A stretch of 64,000 nucleotides of DNA from Lysinibacillus antri (GTDB lineage Bacteria; Bacillota; Bacilli; Bacillales_A; Planococcaceae): the NCBI RefSeq assembly GCF_003977595.1, contig NZ_RYYR01000003.1, forward strand, positions 124,001-188,000, read 5' to 3'. Below, piece by piece: positions 13,253 through 20,581 of the stretch (position 1 is its first letter; the number at the start of each line of letters is the position of its first letter). Position numbers and translations under genes: made by a program. The notes under the pieces were generated by a model, which was not told the DNA's origin, searched no databases, and saw nothing but the letters and a program-made list of their open reading frames with translations.

Positions 13253-13728
13253 TGTTTCACCTTTTTCTTTTCTTCTCGTTCTTCTTTCAAAATTACAATA
13301 ATTAACATAACAACAGATATTGTTAGTGCTGCATCTGCAATATTGAAGATCGGAAATTCATAATTAATAATTGGTATTAATACATCGGCAAAATCTACTA
13401 CTTCCCCACGGAAAATTCGGTCGATAAAATTCCCTAAAGCACCACCTAATAGTATCATCAAACTAATACTAAATAACGGCTTTCCTTTTGCTTCTTTGTG
13501 AAAGTAATAAATAATACCAGCGATTACAACGATTGTGACGATTGTGAAAATCCACATCTGCCCCTGCAACATTCCCCATGCAGCTCCACGGTTTCTATGC
13601 GAAAGGATTGCAAACCACGGATCCCAAAGGATACTGCGCTCACCAAGTTCCATATTTTTAACGATTAACCATTTTGTCCATTGATCTAATAGCACAACTA
13701 TTGCTGCTAATCCATAATACTTATACAC
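13249..13728 (-). CDS. lspA: Lipoprotein signal peptidase (signal peptidase II)
   Basis: LspA cleaves the signal peptide of lipid-modified prolipoproteins in the membrane. Four hydrophobic segments are evident, and the two catalytic aspartates lie in GNFIDR and FNIADA. I choose the GTG of VYKYYGLAAIVVLLDQWTK (13728), with GGGGG upstream, because it gives 159 residues, the family length. The frame is open upstream to 13800, but that extension does not resemble LspA. The gene directly follows the end of the inserted accessory region and overlaps rluD by four bases. Confidence 0.93.
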   Translation of the reverse strand: MYKYYGLAAIVVLLDQWTKWLIVKNMELGERSILWDPWFAILSHRNRGAAWGMLQGQMWIFTIVTIVVIAGIIYYFHKEAKGKPLFSISLMILLGGALGNFIDRIFRGEVVDFADVLIPIINYEFPIFNIADAALTISVVMLIIVILKEEREEKKKVKQ

Positions 13729-13759
13729 AGTATTCCCCCGTTTGTCTATAATCTTTCCC

Positions 13760-13788
13760 ATTCTAACATATGAAGTGCTGTATTGAAA
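13760..13788 (-). promoter_or_regulatory. Probable sigma-A promoter of lspA-rluD
   Basis: On the minus strand TTTCAA (13783-13788) and TAGAAT (13760-13765) are 17 bases apart, and the -10 carries an extended TG (TGTTAGAAT). It lies 32 bases before the GTG start chosen for lspA, supporting the short form of the protein. Confidence 0.5.
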
Positions 13789-13882
13789 AAGAGAACTCAT
13801 CGTTTTGTCCCAATCTATGTATAAAAATTGGTTAAATAAGATCCTTTGCTAAAGATACAGTAGCATACCCAACTTTGAATAA

Positions 13883-14028
13883 CGCAGCCTACCACTGTAA
13901 GCTGCGAAATGAATACGGAACGCTTAGTAGATATTATTTTATGTGAGCGGACCTTACACAAAGCACTAAGACAAGTCGTAAAGACATGTACAACATGGCT
14001 TTGCGGCTTGTGTGCTTAGTCCGCTCAC
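13883..14028 (+). repeat. 146-bp structured intergenic repeat, copy 1
   Basis: This element has a 24-bp hairpin module (13883-13906, arms CGCAGC/GCTGCG), a 36-bp linker and an 86-bp module (13943-14028) bounded by GTGAGCGGA and TCCGCTCAC. A second copy in the opposite orientation lies at 29842-29987 with identical module lengths and spacing. In the second copy the hairpin arms are CGCGGC/GCCGCG, a compensatory A-T to G-C change. The rest of the 13729-14240 gap holds the lspA promoter and the terminator of the accessory operon. Confidence 0.8.
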
Positions 14029-14108
14029 CAAGAAATACTTTATTAGAATAATTATTTGCAATTCTAAAGTATTATCCACCACTCAATATTTTAAAATTGC
14101 CTAAAAAT

Positions 14109-14155
14109 AAAAAATCGACCACTTTAATTGGGCATATCCAATAAATGATCGATTA
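14109..14155 (-). terminator. Terminator of the microcompartment operon
   Basis: On the minus strand AATCGATCA... and ...GGTCGATT form a long imperfect stem topped by GGATATGCCC and followed by TTTTTTATTTTT. It lies about 85 bases after the stop of the short-chain dehydrogenase gene and closes the accessory operon before lspA. Confidence 0.75.
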
Positions 14156-14240
14156 ACAAAATAAATTCTATTCAATTCGTACCTTCATTTACATATATAA
14201 TGGCTAGTACAATTCGTTGTTTCAATCATACTAACCTTTG

Positions 14241-15011
14241 TTAAAATGCTTCTGCATCTTCCGGTAAAGTTTGACCGCCATCGACTACAATGGTTTGCCC
14301 AGTAATAAACCCTGCTTCTTTGCTACTTAAAAATAAAGCTGCATAACCAATATCCTCAACTTTTCCTAGTCTTTTAAAAGGAATTGCACTTGCCATTTTC
14401 TTTAAGTAGTCTTCCCCTAACCCTTCTAATCCTTCTGTCGCGATATTACCAGGCATTACTGCGTTAATCGTAATATTGTATGGCGCTAATTCTAACGCTG
14501 CCGTCTTCATAAAACCGAGTTGTGCAGCTTTACTTGCCCCATAATGTGTCCAACCAGCATATCCGGTAATAGGTCCAGTAATAGAAGACGTAATAATAAT
14601 TCGTCCGTTTTCTGCTTTTTTCAAATAAGGAAGACATGCTTTTACTGAAAACATTGTCCCTCTTGTATTCGTGTTCATAACATGGTCCCAATCCGCTATT
14701 GTCATATCCTCTAATTTTGCTGATGGGAAAATACCCGCATTCGAGCAAAGAATATCGATTGCCCCGTATTCAAGCGCCACATTTTTTGCCATTTGTTCAA
14801 CAGAATCGTAGCTTTCGACATCAACAGAAATAGCCGAAGCAGAATAACCTTGTTTTTCTAACGCTTCTGCAACATGTTGCGCGGATTCAAGTCCTCTTGC
14901 AGCAATTACCACATGTGCTCCTTGTTTTGCAAATACGGTAGCAATTCCTTTTCCAATTCCTTTACTACCACCTGTTACAATGACAACTTTTCCCGTTAAA
15001 TCTACTTTCAT
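14241..15011 (-). CDS. Short-chain dehydrogenase/reductase of the microcompartment operon
   Basis: This 256-residue classical SDR has the NAD(P)-binding TGGSKGIGKG at about residues 13-22, a modified NNAG motif (CSNAG) near residue 89, SSITG with the catalytic Ser, and the Tyr-Lys pair in YGASK near residue 155. It is the last gene of the operon, 15 bases after a shell-protein gene; the ATG at 15011 has AAGGAGGG upstream. SDRs in related kinase/phospho-lyase BMC loci act on amino alcohols. Here it could oxidise 1-amino-2-propanol or interconvert aldehyde and alcohol. The substrate is inferred from context only. Confidence 0.85.
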   Translation of the reverse strand: MKVDLTGKVVIVTGGSKGIGKGIATVFAKQGAHVVIAARGLESAQHVAEALEKQGYSASAISVDVESYDSVEQMAKNVALEYGAIDILCSNAGIFPSAKLEDMTIADWDHVMNTNTRGTMFSVKACLPYLKKAENGRIIITSSITGPITGYAGWTHYGASKAAQLGFMKTAALELAPYNITINAVMPGNIATEGLEGLGEDYLKKMASAIPFKRLGKVEDIGYAALFLSSKEAGFITGQTIVVDGGQTLPEDAEAF

Positions 15012-15026
15012 CAAGCACCCTCCTTA

Positions 15027-15314
15027 TTAAGTTGGTTTTTTCGAAATTTCTCGAACTAACTTCACAACAGGGTCATCAGGACGCGGAACAATATTGTATG
15101 AAATGAATTTATTAAATTGTTTTGCTATTTTAAGACCAACATGAATGGCTTCATGCACTGCTTCTAAATCTCCTTCAATCGCGATCGTTACCAAAGCCAA
15201 ATCAATCGTTTCTTGCCTGACGATCTTTACATCTGCCGCTTTTAACATACTATCTGCAACAACAATGGAGATTGCCAACCCTTTTGTTTCAATCATTCCA
15301 ATTGCTTGTGTCAT
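15027..15314 (-). CDS. BMC-H microcompartment shell protein (second copy)
   Basis: A 95-residue single BMC domain of the PduA/EutM/CcmK type, which forms hexagonal shell tiles. The family opening AIGMIETKGLAISIVVADSM is plain, followed by the usual LKAADVKIV and the C-terminal VPRPDDPVVKLV. The central pore-region segment is divergent (VTIAIEGDLEAVHEAIHVG instead of the common V-T-GDV-AV-AA-EAG pattern), and the other shell protein of this operon is closer to consensus. The start has GGGGTG upstream. A hexamer with a different pore is a reasonable inference. Confidence 0.92.
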   Translation of the reverse strand: MTQAIGMIETKGLAISIVVADSMLKAADVKIVRQETIDLALVTIAIEGDLEAVHEAIHVGLKIAKQFNKFISYNIVPRPDDPVVKLVREISKKPT

Positions 15315-15379
15315 TCATAGCACCCCAATCAATTACCCCATTTTGGCATAATTGCATCTGGATTTTAATAAGTTTTTGT

Positions 15380-16003
15380 TCATTCATGCTTAATCGTAAT
15401 CCCTTTTTGTTTTGCGGTATCTAGGGCAAGTGGTGTAATAATAGTATTTTCAGAGATAGTTAAAATAGAATTTTTGTACTCTTTTATGGTCGATTCCGTA
15501 ATTAATTCCTTTTCATTTATTGAAGGGTTACGGTGAGTGAGATTTTTCACATTTGAAAATTCACAAATAGTGCAGCCATATTGTCGTAAATTTTCTACAT
15601 ATCCTCGAAGCATAGATATATAAGGACGATTGGACGTACTTCGAATTACATAAGTTAAAAACTCATCATTAGGAACGAGCACCGTTGCCACATCCCTAAT
15701 GATAAATTGTGAGAGTAATTTAGTTTCCGATGTATGAATAATTCCTTGTGCACTGTTCACAATAAATGATTGGTCGACTTCTAAAAACACGATGAAGTCA
15801 TAGCAATCTAGTAATTCATCTATCGGTTCACCTTGCCATTCATGAATATGAAATGACTTTCGTAATCGTTCTATTTTATTTCTAGATGTTAAAGAGTTGG
15901 GATGAATGACTAATAACTTTGTTTCATGGAACACATAGTTTGCTACTACTTTCTTAACGGTTTGGGAAATCATTTTTTCTAACTGTGCATAGTCCATCTT
16001 CAT
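15380..16003 (-). CDS. PduM-like microcompartment-associated protein
   Basis: The 207-residue protein begins with a short amphipathic helix (LEKMISQTVKKVVANYV), typical of proteins targeted to BMC shells. It ends with ITPLALDTAKQKGITI, a C-terminal motif shared with PduM and related BMC proteins. The middle (a flavoprotein-like alternation of strands and helices) is not recognised in detail. TGATG couples its start to the pduL stop; a GTG one codon upstream and an ATG two codons downstream are alternatives. In pdu systems PduM is needed for shell assembly; the same role here is inferred. Confidence 0.65.
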   Translation of the reverse strand: MKMDYAQLEKMISQTVKKVVANYVFHETKLLVIHPNSLTSRNKIERLRKSFHIHEWQGEPIDELLDCYDFIVFLEVDQSFIVNSAQGIIHTSETKLLSQFIIRDVATVLVPNDEFLTYVIRSTSNRPYISMLRGYVENLRQYGCTICEFSNVKNLTHRNPSINEKELITESTIKEYKNSILTISENTIITPLALDTAKQKGITIKHE

Positions 16004-16605
16004 CACACCAATTTTAAAAGTTTGCCCTTTATGTTCGAGGCAACAGAAGCTGCATTTGCTTCATCCGTATCAATATGCATTTCAAGCACAAAGTTCTCCG
16101 AAACACGTACGACTACATTGAGAAAATGGATAGGTCGGCATGTAACCACTTCTACTCCAACAACATCGCCATCACTCACTTGAAAACGGTGTGCATCTTC
16201 AAAAGACATATGGATATGGGCTTGTGCAATGATTAGCCCTTGTCGTTTATGCAAGACACCAGTAGGACCGATTAATGTAATTGGCGCCGAATCTTCTAAT
16301 TCTCCCGATAATCGAATCGGTGGTGATACCCCTAGCTTAATCGAATCTGTTTGACTGATTTCTATTTGTGTCTCATTACGAAATGGGCCTAGTACCCGAA
16401 CGTTTTCAATTTTCCCATTTAGTCCCTTAATCGTAATCAACTGATGTGTTGCATATTGGCCAGGTTGCGATAAATCCTTCCATTTTTCTAGTTTGCAACC
16501 TTCTCCAAATAAACGATGAAAGTCTTTTTCGCTTAGATGACAATGGCGCGCAGATACTGCAATTGGAATTTCCGTGTTCCCATCATCGTAATGACAAATG
16601 TTCAC
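16003..16605 (-). CDS. pduL: Phosphate propanoyltransferase, PduL type
   Basis: PduL converts propanoyl-CoA (or acetyl-CoA) and phosphate to acyl phosphate and CoA inside microcompartments, recycling the private CoA pool. The two halves of the family are clear: AVSARHCHLS at about residue 17 and AQAHIHMS near residue 126, which carry zinc-ligand histidines, and the segment RVLGPFRNETQIEIS between them. The length (200 residues) is normal. The GTG start has GAAAGGAAG upstream, 19 bases after the preceding shell gene. Its presence shows that the operon handles an acyl-CoA, although no aldehyde dehydrogenase is encoded here. Confidence 0.93.
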   Translation of the reverse strand: MNICHYDDGNTEIPIAVSARHCHLSEKDFHRLFGEGCKLEKWKDLSQPGQYATHQLITIKGLNGKIENVRVLGPFRNETQIEISQTDSIKLGVSPPIRLSGELEDSAPITLIGPTGVLHKRQGLIIAQAHIHMSFEDAHRFQVSDGDVVGVEVVTCRPIHFLNVVVRVSENFVLEMHIDTDEANAASVASNIKGKLLKLV

Positions 16606-16624
16606 CTAAACTTCCTTTCAACAA

Positions 16625-16906
16625 TTATTTTGGTAGAATCGCCAGTAATTCCGAATGGGGACGAGGAATGACGTGGACAGAAAGCAACTCTCCTACTCGT
16701 CTTGCTGCTTCTGAACCTGCCTCCGTAGCAGCCTTTACCGCACCGACATCCCCTGTTACTAAAACCGTGACAATTCCTCCTCCTACATGAACCTTTCCAA
16801 CTATATTTACATTCGCCGCTTTTACCATCGCATCTGCCGCCTCAATTGAACCAATTAAACCGCGAGTTTCAATCATTCCTAAAGCTCCGTTAATTTCAAC
16901 ACCCAC
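16625..16906 (-). CDS. BMC-H microcompartment shell protein (first copy)
   Basis: This 93-residue protein is a near-consensus BMC-H shell subunit: [20 protein letters not shown] at about residues 8-27, VKAANV, a glycine-rich pore loop [20 protein letters not shown], and a VIPRPH C-terminal signature. Six copies would form a flat shell hexamer with a small pore. It starts at GTG with GAGGAGG eight bases upstream. That Shine-Dalgarno site immediately follows the end of the open reading continuation of the preceding gene, consistent with tight packing in one operon. Confidence 0.95.
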   Translation of the reverse strand: MGVEINGALGMIETRGLIGSIEAADAMVKAANVNIVGKVHVGGGIVTVLVTGDVGAVKAATEAGSEAARRVGELLSVHVIPRPHSELLAILPK

Positions 16907-16920
16907 TTAAAATTCCTCCT

Positions 16921-17031
16921 CTAAGCATTCCATTTTTCTACTACTCTTGTAACTATTGTGGAATTAATATTTTCTCCAACAGGTGAATGCATCTCTACTT
17001 CAATCCCGTTATTTATCACGAGCTCTTCTCG
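16921..17031 (-). other. In-frame open continuation after the stop of the preceding small gene
   Basis: Directly after the TAA at 17032-17034 the same frame stays open for 36 codons (REELVINNGIEVEMH... to VVEKWNA) and ends with TAG at 16921-16923, just before the shell-protein Shine-Dalgarno. The peptide looks protein-like. It may be the severed end of the preceding gene, or a separate tiny gene starting at GTG (residue 5). No family is recognised. Confidence 0.45.
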
Positions 17032-17337
17032 TTAATTGAATTTTCTAAATTTTATTAACGTACTTTGTTGAAATTCCTTCGTTTGATCCGAGGAAAAATG
17101 ATAAACATTTAACGATTGCCAATCATTCAACTCTTCTTGTGAAAGAGACTGTAAATTATATGTTTTATTTGATGAGAATTGGCTTGCCTCACCATTTCCC
17201 AATAAATTATTCGCTTGCCAATCTTGTAATTCCCTCTCTGACAAGCTACTACCGTTTATATTTTGATTCCCATTCATTTCTGCTGTTAATTTAGAAATGA
17301 CAAGCTCTGTAATTTTAGCAATTAATTGTTGATCCAT
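17032..17337 (-). CDS. Small protein of the microcompartment operon, possibly truncated
   Basis: This 101-residue protein is not recognised. Residues 1-17 (MDQQLIAKITELVISKL) form an amphipathic helix like the encapsulation peptides of BMC cargo. Two imperfect repeats follow, LSERELQDWQANNL and LSQEELNDWQSLNV. The chain stops at FRKFN, but the frame then stays open for another 36 codons, so the gene may be broken by a nonsense mutation. The ATG at 17337 has GAGGGG upstream and overlaps the end of the HAD gene region closely. A cargo or assembly role is inferred from the helix and position only. Confidence 0.55.
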   Translation of the reverse strand: MDQQLIAKITELVISKLTAEMNGNQNINGSSLSERELQDWQANNLLGNGEASQFSSNKTYNLQSLSQEELNDWQSLNVYHFSSDQTKEFQQSTLIKFRKFN

Positions 17338-17338
17338 T

Positions 17339-18085
17339 TTACCCCTCATTTCCCAAAATTCTATTAACTAGTTTATGATCATATTTTTCAATGATTACAT
17401 CAGCATCAGGGAAATTGTTAGAATGATTTTGACCATTGCAATTTATGCAAATACCCTGTAATAACCTAGCATTTTTCGCAAAACGCATATCCGCATTGGA
17501 ATCGCCAATCATTATGACCTTCGATAGATTAATATGATGTCGTTCTGCTGCTAAGTAGGCTAAATCTGGTGATGGCTTACTATTTTCCACCAAGTCACTT
17601 CCATAAATAAAATCAAAGAAGTGACTTAGTTGTACTTTTTCCAACATATACACTGCATTCGATGTAATATCAGCTGTTACGACACCCATCTTTATTCCAT
17701 TTGCTTTTAACTGTCGCAAAAGTTCATATACTCCAGGTAGCAATTTTACTTCTAATACCTTTTTTTGTTCATTAGCAAAGTCCATAGCACCTTTTGCAAT
17801 GGTCATAGCTTGATCCCAACGAATGCCGTTCTCATAGAGGATAAAGGCTGTAATAATTTGCGATTCAAGAATACTTCCAATTGCTAACGGACTAGTAATA
17901 TCAATAGACATTTCATCCTCATTTACGCCAAGTTTCATAATAAATTCTCTTTCAGATAGCGGAAATGGTTCTTCCAATGAATTTGTGATATACAAATAGA
18001 CAGATTTACTCCAGGGTATCCAAATACTGAACAAATCGATGAGCGTACCATCTTTGTCAAAAAATACCCATTTGTCATTTGGCAT
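17339..18085 (-). CDS. HAD-family phosphatase
   Basis: A 248-residue haloacid dehalogenase-superfamily hydrolase. All four motifs are present: FFDKDGTLID at about residues 8-17 with the nucleophile Asp, VVTADITSN (motif II) near residue 135, the Lys in SKPSPD near residue 168, and MIGDSNADM near residue 191. The helical cap inserted after motif I resembles phosphoglycolate phosphatase-like members. Within this operon it lies next to the kinase and lyase genes, so it may dephosphorylate a phosphorylated amino alcohol or a damaged metabolite. The substrate cannot be read from sequence. AGGAGAAAAAC precedes the ATG. Confidence 0.85.
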   Translation of the reverse strand: MPNDKWVFFDKDGTLIDLFSIWIPWSKSVYLYITNSLEEPFPLSEREFIMKLGVNEDEMSIDITSPLAIGSILESQIITAFILYENGIRWDQAMTIAKGAMDFANEQKKVLEVKLLPGVYELLRQLKANGIKMGVVTADITSNAVYMLEKVQLSHFFDFIYGSDLVENSKPSPDLAYLAAERHHINLSKVIMIGDSNADMRFAKNARLLQGICINCNGQNHSNNFPDADVIIEKYDHKLVNRILGNEG

Positions 18086-18126
18086 AGTTTTTCTCCTATA
18101 AAGTTTTATTTTCGTTATGATTCGGA

Positions 18127-19503
18127 TTAATCATTTGGTGTGATAGTTGAAGAGTTTTGTTCTTTACTAAAGCGTTCTTCTGGCGCATCTTCATTAATAT
18201 GATGTCTTGCCCATAGATAGTAATAAAGACTAGCAAGCGCAAAGACGATGATACATACAAAGAAGAACGTTATATTTGCAAAGAAGCTAGCAAAGATTGC
18301 GATGATTGCTAATATGAGTGAGATGATCGGCGTGAATGGATAAAAAGGAGTTCGAAAAGTTCTGTTTAAGTTTGGTTCTGTTTTTCTTAAAATGAGTACC
18401 GATAAATTCATTGTAATATAGGATATTAGTGCACCAAATGTTGAAACTAAAATTAAATCATCAGGATTAAATAAAATTACTAATGCTAGCCCAATAAAGC
18501 CTGGTAAAATAATGGCCATATATGGTGTTTGACGTTTTTTATGCATAAGCGATAGGAAACTTGGTAAATAGCCTGCTCTTGATAACGCGTATACTTGACG
18601 GGAATAGGCTAATATTACACCAGAAAAACTTGCAATTAAACCAACTAAACCAATGGATGCTAATATTTGAGCTAACCAATACGTATCACCAAAAGCTGCT
18701 GCTAATGCGGCAGGAAGTGGATCTTCGGCTGTTGCTAACACATCAATCCCTGCTAAACCAATTGCTACAGTTGTTGTCAATACGGATAAAATTAACAATG
18801 TAATCATGCCTGAAATTAACCCTTTTGGCATATCCCTTTGTACATCTCGTGTCTCTTCTGACAACATCGGCAACATTTCAATTGCTAAAAATAACCACAT
18901 AGCATAAGGTAATGCCGACCATACCCCTGCAAATCCACCAGGAATTAATGCGGAGTCACTTGAGAATAAATTTTCCATTTGAATTTGAGGTAATCCGACA
19001 AAATACATTAAAGCGAGTAATCCTAAGGCGATAAATACTAATATCATTTCAAGCGTTGCATACTCTTTAATTCCGACAATGTGAATAATCATGAAAAAGA
19101 TATACATAATGGCGGCAGCAGCTACAGTTGATACAGCCGGAAATAAGAAACTAATGTATCCACCAATTCCAATTGCAATGATCGGTGCTGCAATGACGTA
19201 TTGTAAAACGACACCGACACCTGTGATGAATCCGAAATATTTCCCCATCGCCCTTCTTGCAAAGGAATAGGGTCCACCTGCATAAGGTAATGCGGTCGCT
19301 AATTCAGAAATCCCTAATGTCATAGTTAAATACATAATTGCCATAATTACGGTCGCGATAATCATACCTAAATAACCCGATTCAAGAAGTCCGAAGTTCC
19401 AGCCAAAATAGTTCCCTGAAATCACTATTCCAACGCCAATTGTCCATAAATGAATAGGTGTTAACGCTTTCTTTAATGAAACTGTCTCTTTTTTTGATGA
19501 CAT
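18127..19503 (-). CDS. APC-family amino alcohol permease, ethanolamine permease-like
   Basis: The 458-residue protein has about 12 transmembrane segments of the amino acid-polyamine-organocation fold. The N-terminal segment VISGNYFGWNFGLLESGYLG and ATALPYAGGPYSFARRAMG are characteristic of ethanolamine permeases (EAT family). This supports uptake of ethanolamine or a close analogue such as 1-amino-2-propanol. The start at 19503 (MSSKKET) has GGGGGA upstream; an ATG six codons earlier covers that site. It lies 26 bases after the kinase gene, so transporter and kinase are probably co-translated. Confidence 0.85.
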   Translation of the reverse strand: MSSKKETVSLKKALTPIHLWTIGVGIVISGNYFGWNFGLLESGYLGMIIATVIMAIMYLTMTLGISELATALPYAGGPYSFARRAMGKYFGFITGVGVVLQYVIAAPIIAIGIGGYISFLFPAVSTVAAAAIMYIFFMIIHIVGIKEYATLEMILVFIALGLLALMYFVGLPQIQMENLFSSDSALIPGGFAGVWSALPYAMWLFLAIEMLPMLSEETRDVQRDMPKGLISGMITLLILSVLTTTVAIGLAGIDVLATAEDPLPAALAAAFGDTYWLAQILASIGLVGLIASFSGVILAYSRQVYALSRAGYLPSFLSLMHKKRQTPYMAIILPGFIGLALVILFNPDDLILVSTFGALISYITMNLSVLILRKTEPNLNRTFRTPFYPFTPIISLILAIIAIFASFFANITFFFVCIIVFALASLYYYLWARHHINEDAPEERFSKEQNSSTITPND

Positions 19504-19529
19504 TGAATCCCCCATTTCCATTTTTTCAT

Positions 19530-20540
19530 TTATTTCTTTTCAAACTTTGCTAAATAATCTAAAACGAGTGGATCACTTTGAATCGTGTATTCTTCGCCAA
19601 AATATCTCGCCGTATCATTATCACGGCTTCCAATCCAAGAGATTAACTGCAATCGTCTCATTAAAATAAATGTTGGAATCATTTCAATTTCCTCATCTGT
19701 AAGGGTTCTTATTGTTGAGTATCCCTTTAGCCAGGACTGTATAAGATCCTTTACATAGGGCTTATGTTCAATAAAGCTTAATGACGAAGCTAAATCATGA
19801 AGGTACCATGAAAACCCACAATCATCAAAATCAATGACTTTAATTTTCTCTCCATCTAGTAGTAGATTTGCTAATCGTAAATCCGAATGAATCAAGCCAT
19901 AACGAGTCTTATCCTTTCCAAATTTCTCTAGCTTTCGCTTAATTGTTTTGGAAGCGCGGTTATATAAAGCAATTCTTTCAGGCGTAAATCCTAACCCATC
20001 TTGCCATTTGCCCCATTTCGGATTTTCCCCTAATATTGTTTCGCAATCCCAAGTCATTCGTTTATAATTTTTATATTGATCATGGTTTTCAATTATATAT
20101 TTATGAAACGTTGCTGAAATTTTACCAATCGTTTCAAATTGCCTTACTAAATCTTCTTCTTTGTCCTCATCCGGCGCTTTCCCATCAACAAATGTAAATA
20201 GGGAACTATGATAAGTAATACCGTGTATTTCCACCGAGTTCACAAACGTAGCATCATCGGCCTTGATCGGTAACGATACTTCAATTGCGGATTCATCATG
20301 TAATGTTAACAACCAGTTAATTTCCGCTTCTATTTCTTCTTTGCTATGATAATTTGGACGATTCACACGCAATATATATTTCTCTTTTTCTTTTTGAATT
20401 AAATACGTAGCGTTTTCTGAGTAATCAATCATTTTTACATGTGCACCGTTTAAAAAATGATATCTTTTCACTGATTCCTTTGCTACATCATGAAATGTTT
20501 GTAACACCCCATCTAAAGCAATATTGTTCAATTGTTCCAT
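19530..20540 (-). CDS. APH-fold kinase, probable amino alcohol kinase
   Basis: This 336-residue protein belongs to the aminoglycoside phosphotransferase/choline kinase superfamily. The Brenner-type motif HSDLRLANLL near residue 215 holds the catalytic Asp and Asn, and VIDFDDCG near residue 236 provides the metal-binding Asp. Pairs of such kinases with class III aminotransferase-fold lyases are known for hydroxylysine, ethanolamine and 1-amino-2-propanol breakdown. With the ethanolamine-type permease downstream, an ethanolamine or 1-amino-2-propanol kinase is the best inference. GGGGGATG precedes the ATG by five bases. Confidence 0.8.
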   Translation of the reverse strand: MEQLNNIALDGVLQTFHDVAKESVKRYHFLNGAHVKMIDYSENATYLIQKEKEKYILRVNRPNYHSKEEIEAEINWLLTLHDESAIEVSLPIKADDATFVNSVEIHGITYHSSLFTFVDGKAPDEDKEEDLVRQFETIGKISATFHKYIIENHDQYKNYKRMTWDCETILGENPKWGKWQDGLGFTPERIALYNRASKTIKRKLEKFGKDKTRYGLIHSDLRLANLLLDGEKIKVIDFDDCGFSWYLHDLASSLSFIEHKPYVKDLIQSWLKGYSTIRTLTDEEIEMIPTFILMRRLQLISWIGSRDNDTARYFGEEYTIQSDPLVLDYLAKFEKK

Positions 20541-20581
20541 AGAAACATCCCCCTGTTTTAGTTTCTATCTCTCTTTTCGAC

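Noticed and set aside
13729-13800. Longer lspA start giving 183 residues
   Set aside because: The extra 24 residues are not LspA-like, and the proposed promoter lies within that stretch; the GTG at 13728 has a better ribosome binding site.
15380-16003. PduM-like gene as the missing aldehyde dehydrogenase
   Set aside because: At 207 residues it is far too short and has no catalytic Cys-containing dehydrogenase motif; the C-terminal motif matches BMC accessory proteins.
17032-17034. In-frame stop in the small microcompartment gene as a recoded selenocysteine or pyrrolysine codon
   Set aside because: The stop is TAA; selenocysteine uses TGA and pyrrolysine TAG, and no recoding structure was evident.
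17339-18085. Calling the HAD protein phosphoglycolate phosphatase (Gph)
   Set aside because: Only the superfamily motifs and cap type are visible; nothing in the operon suggests phosphoglycolate as substrate.
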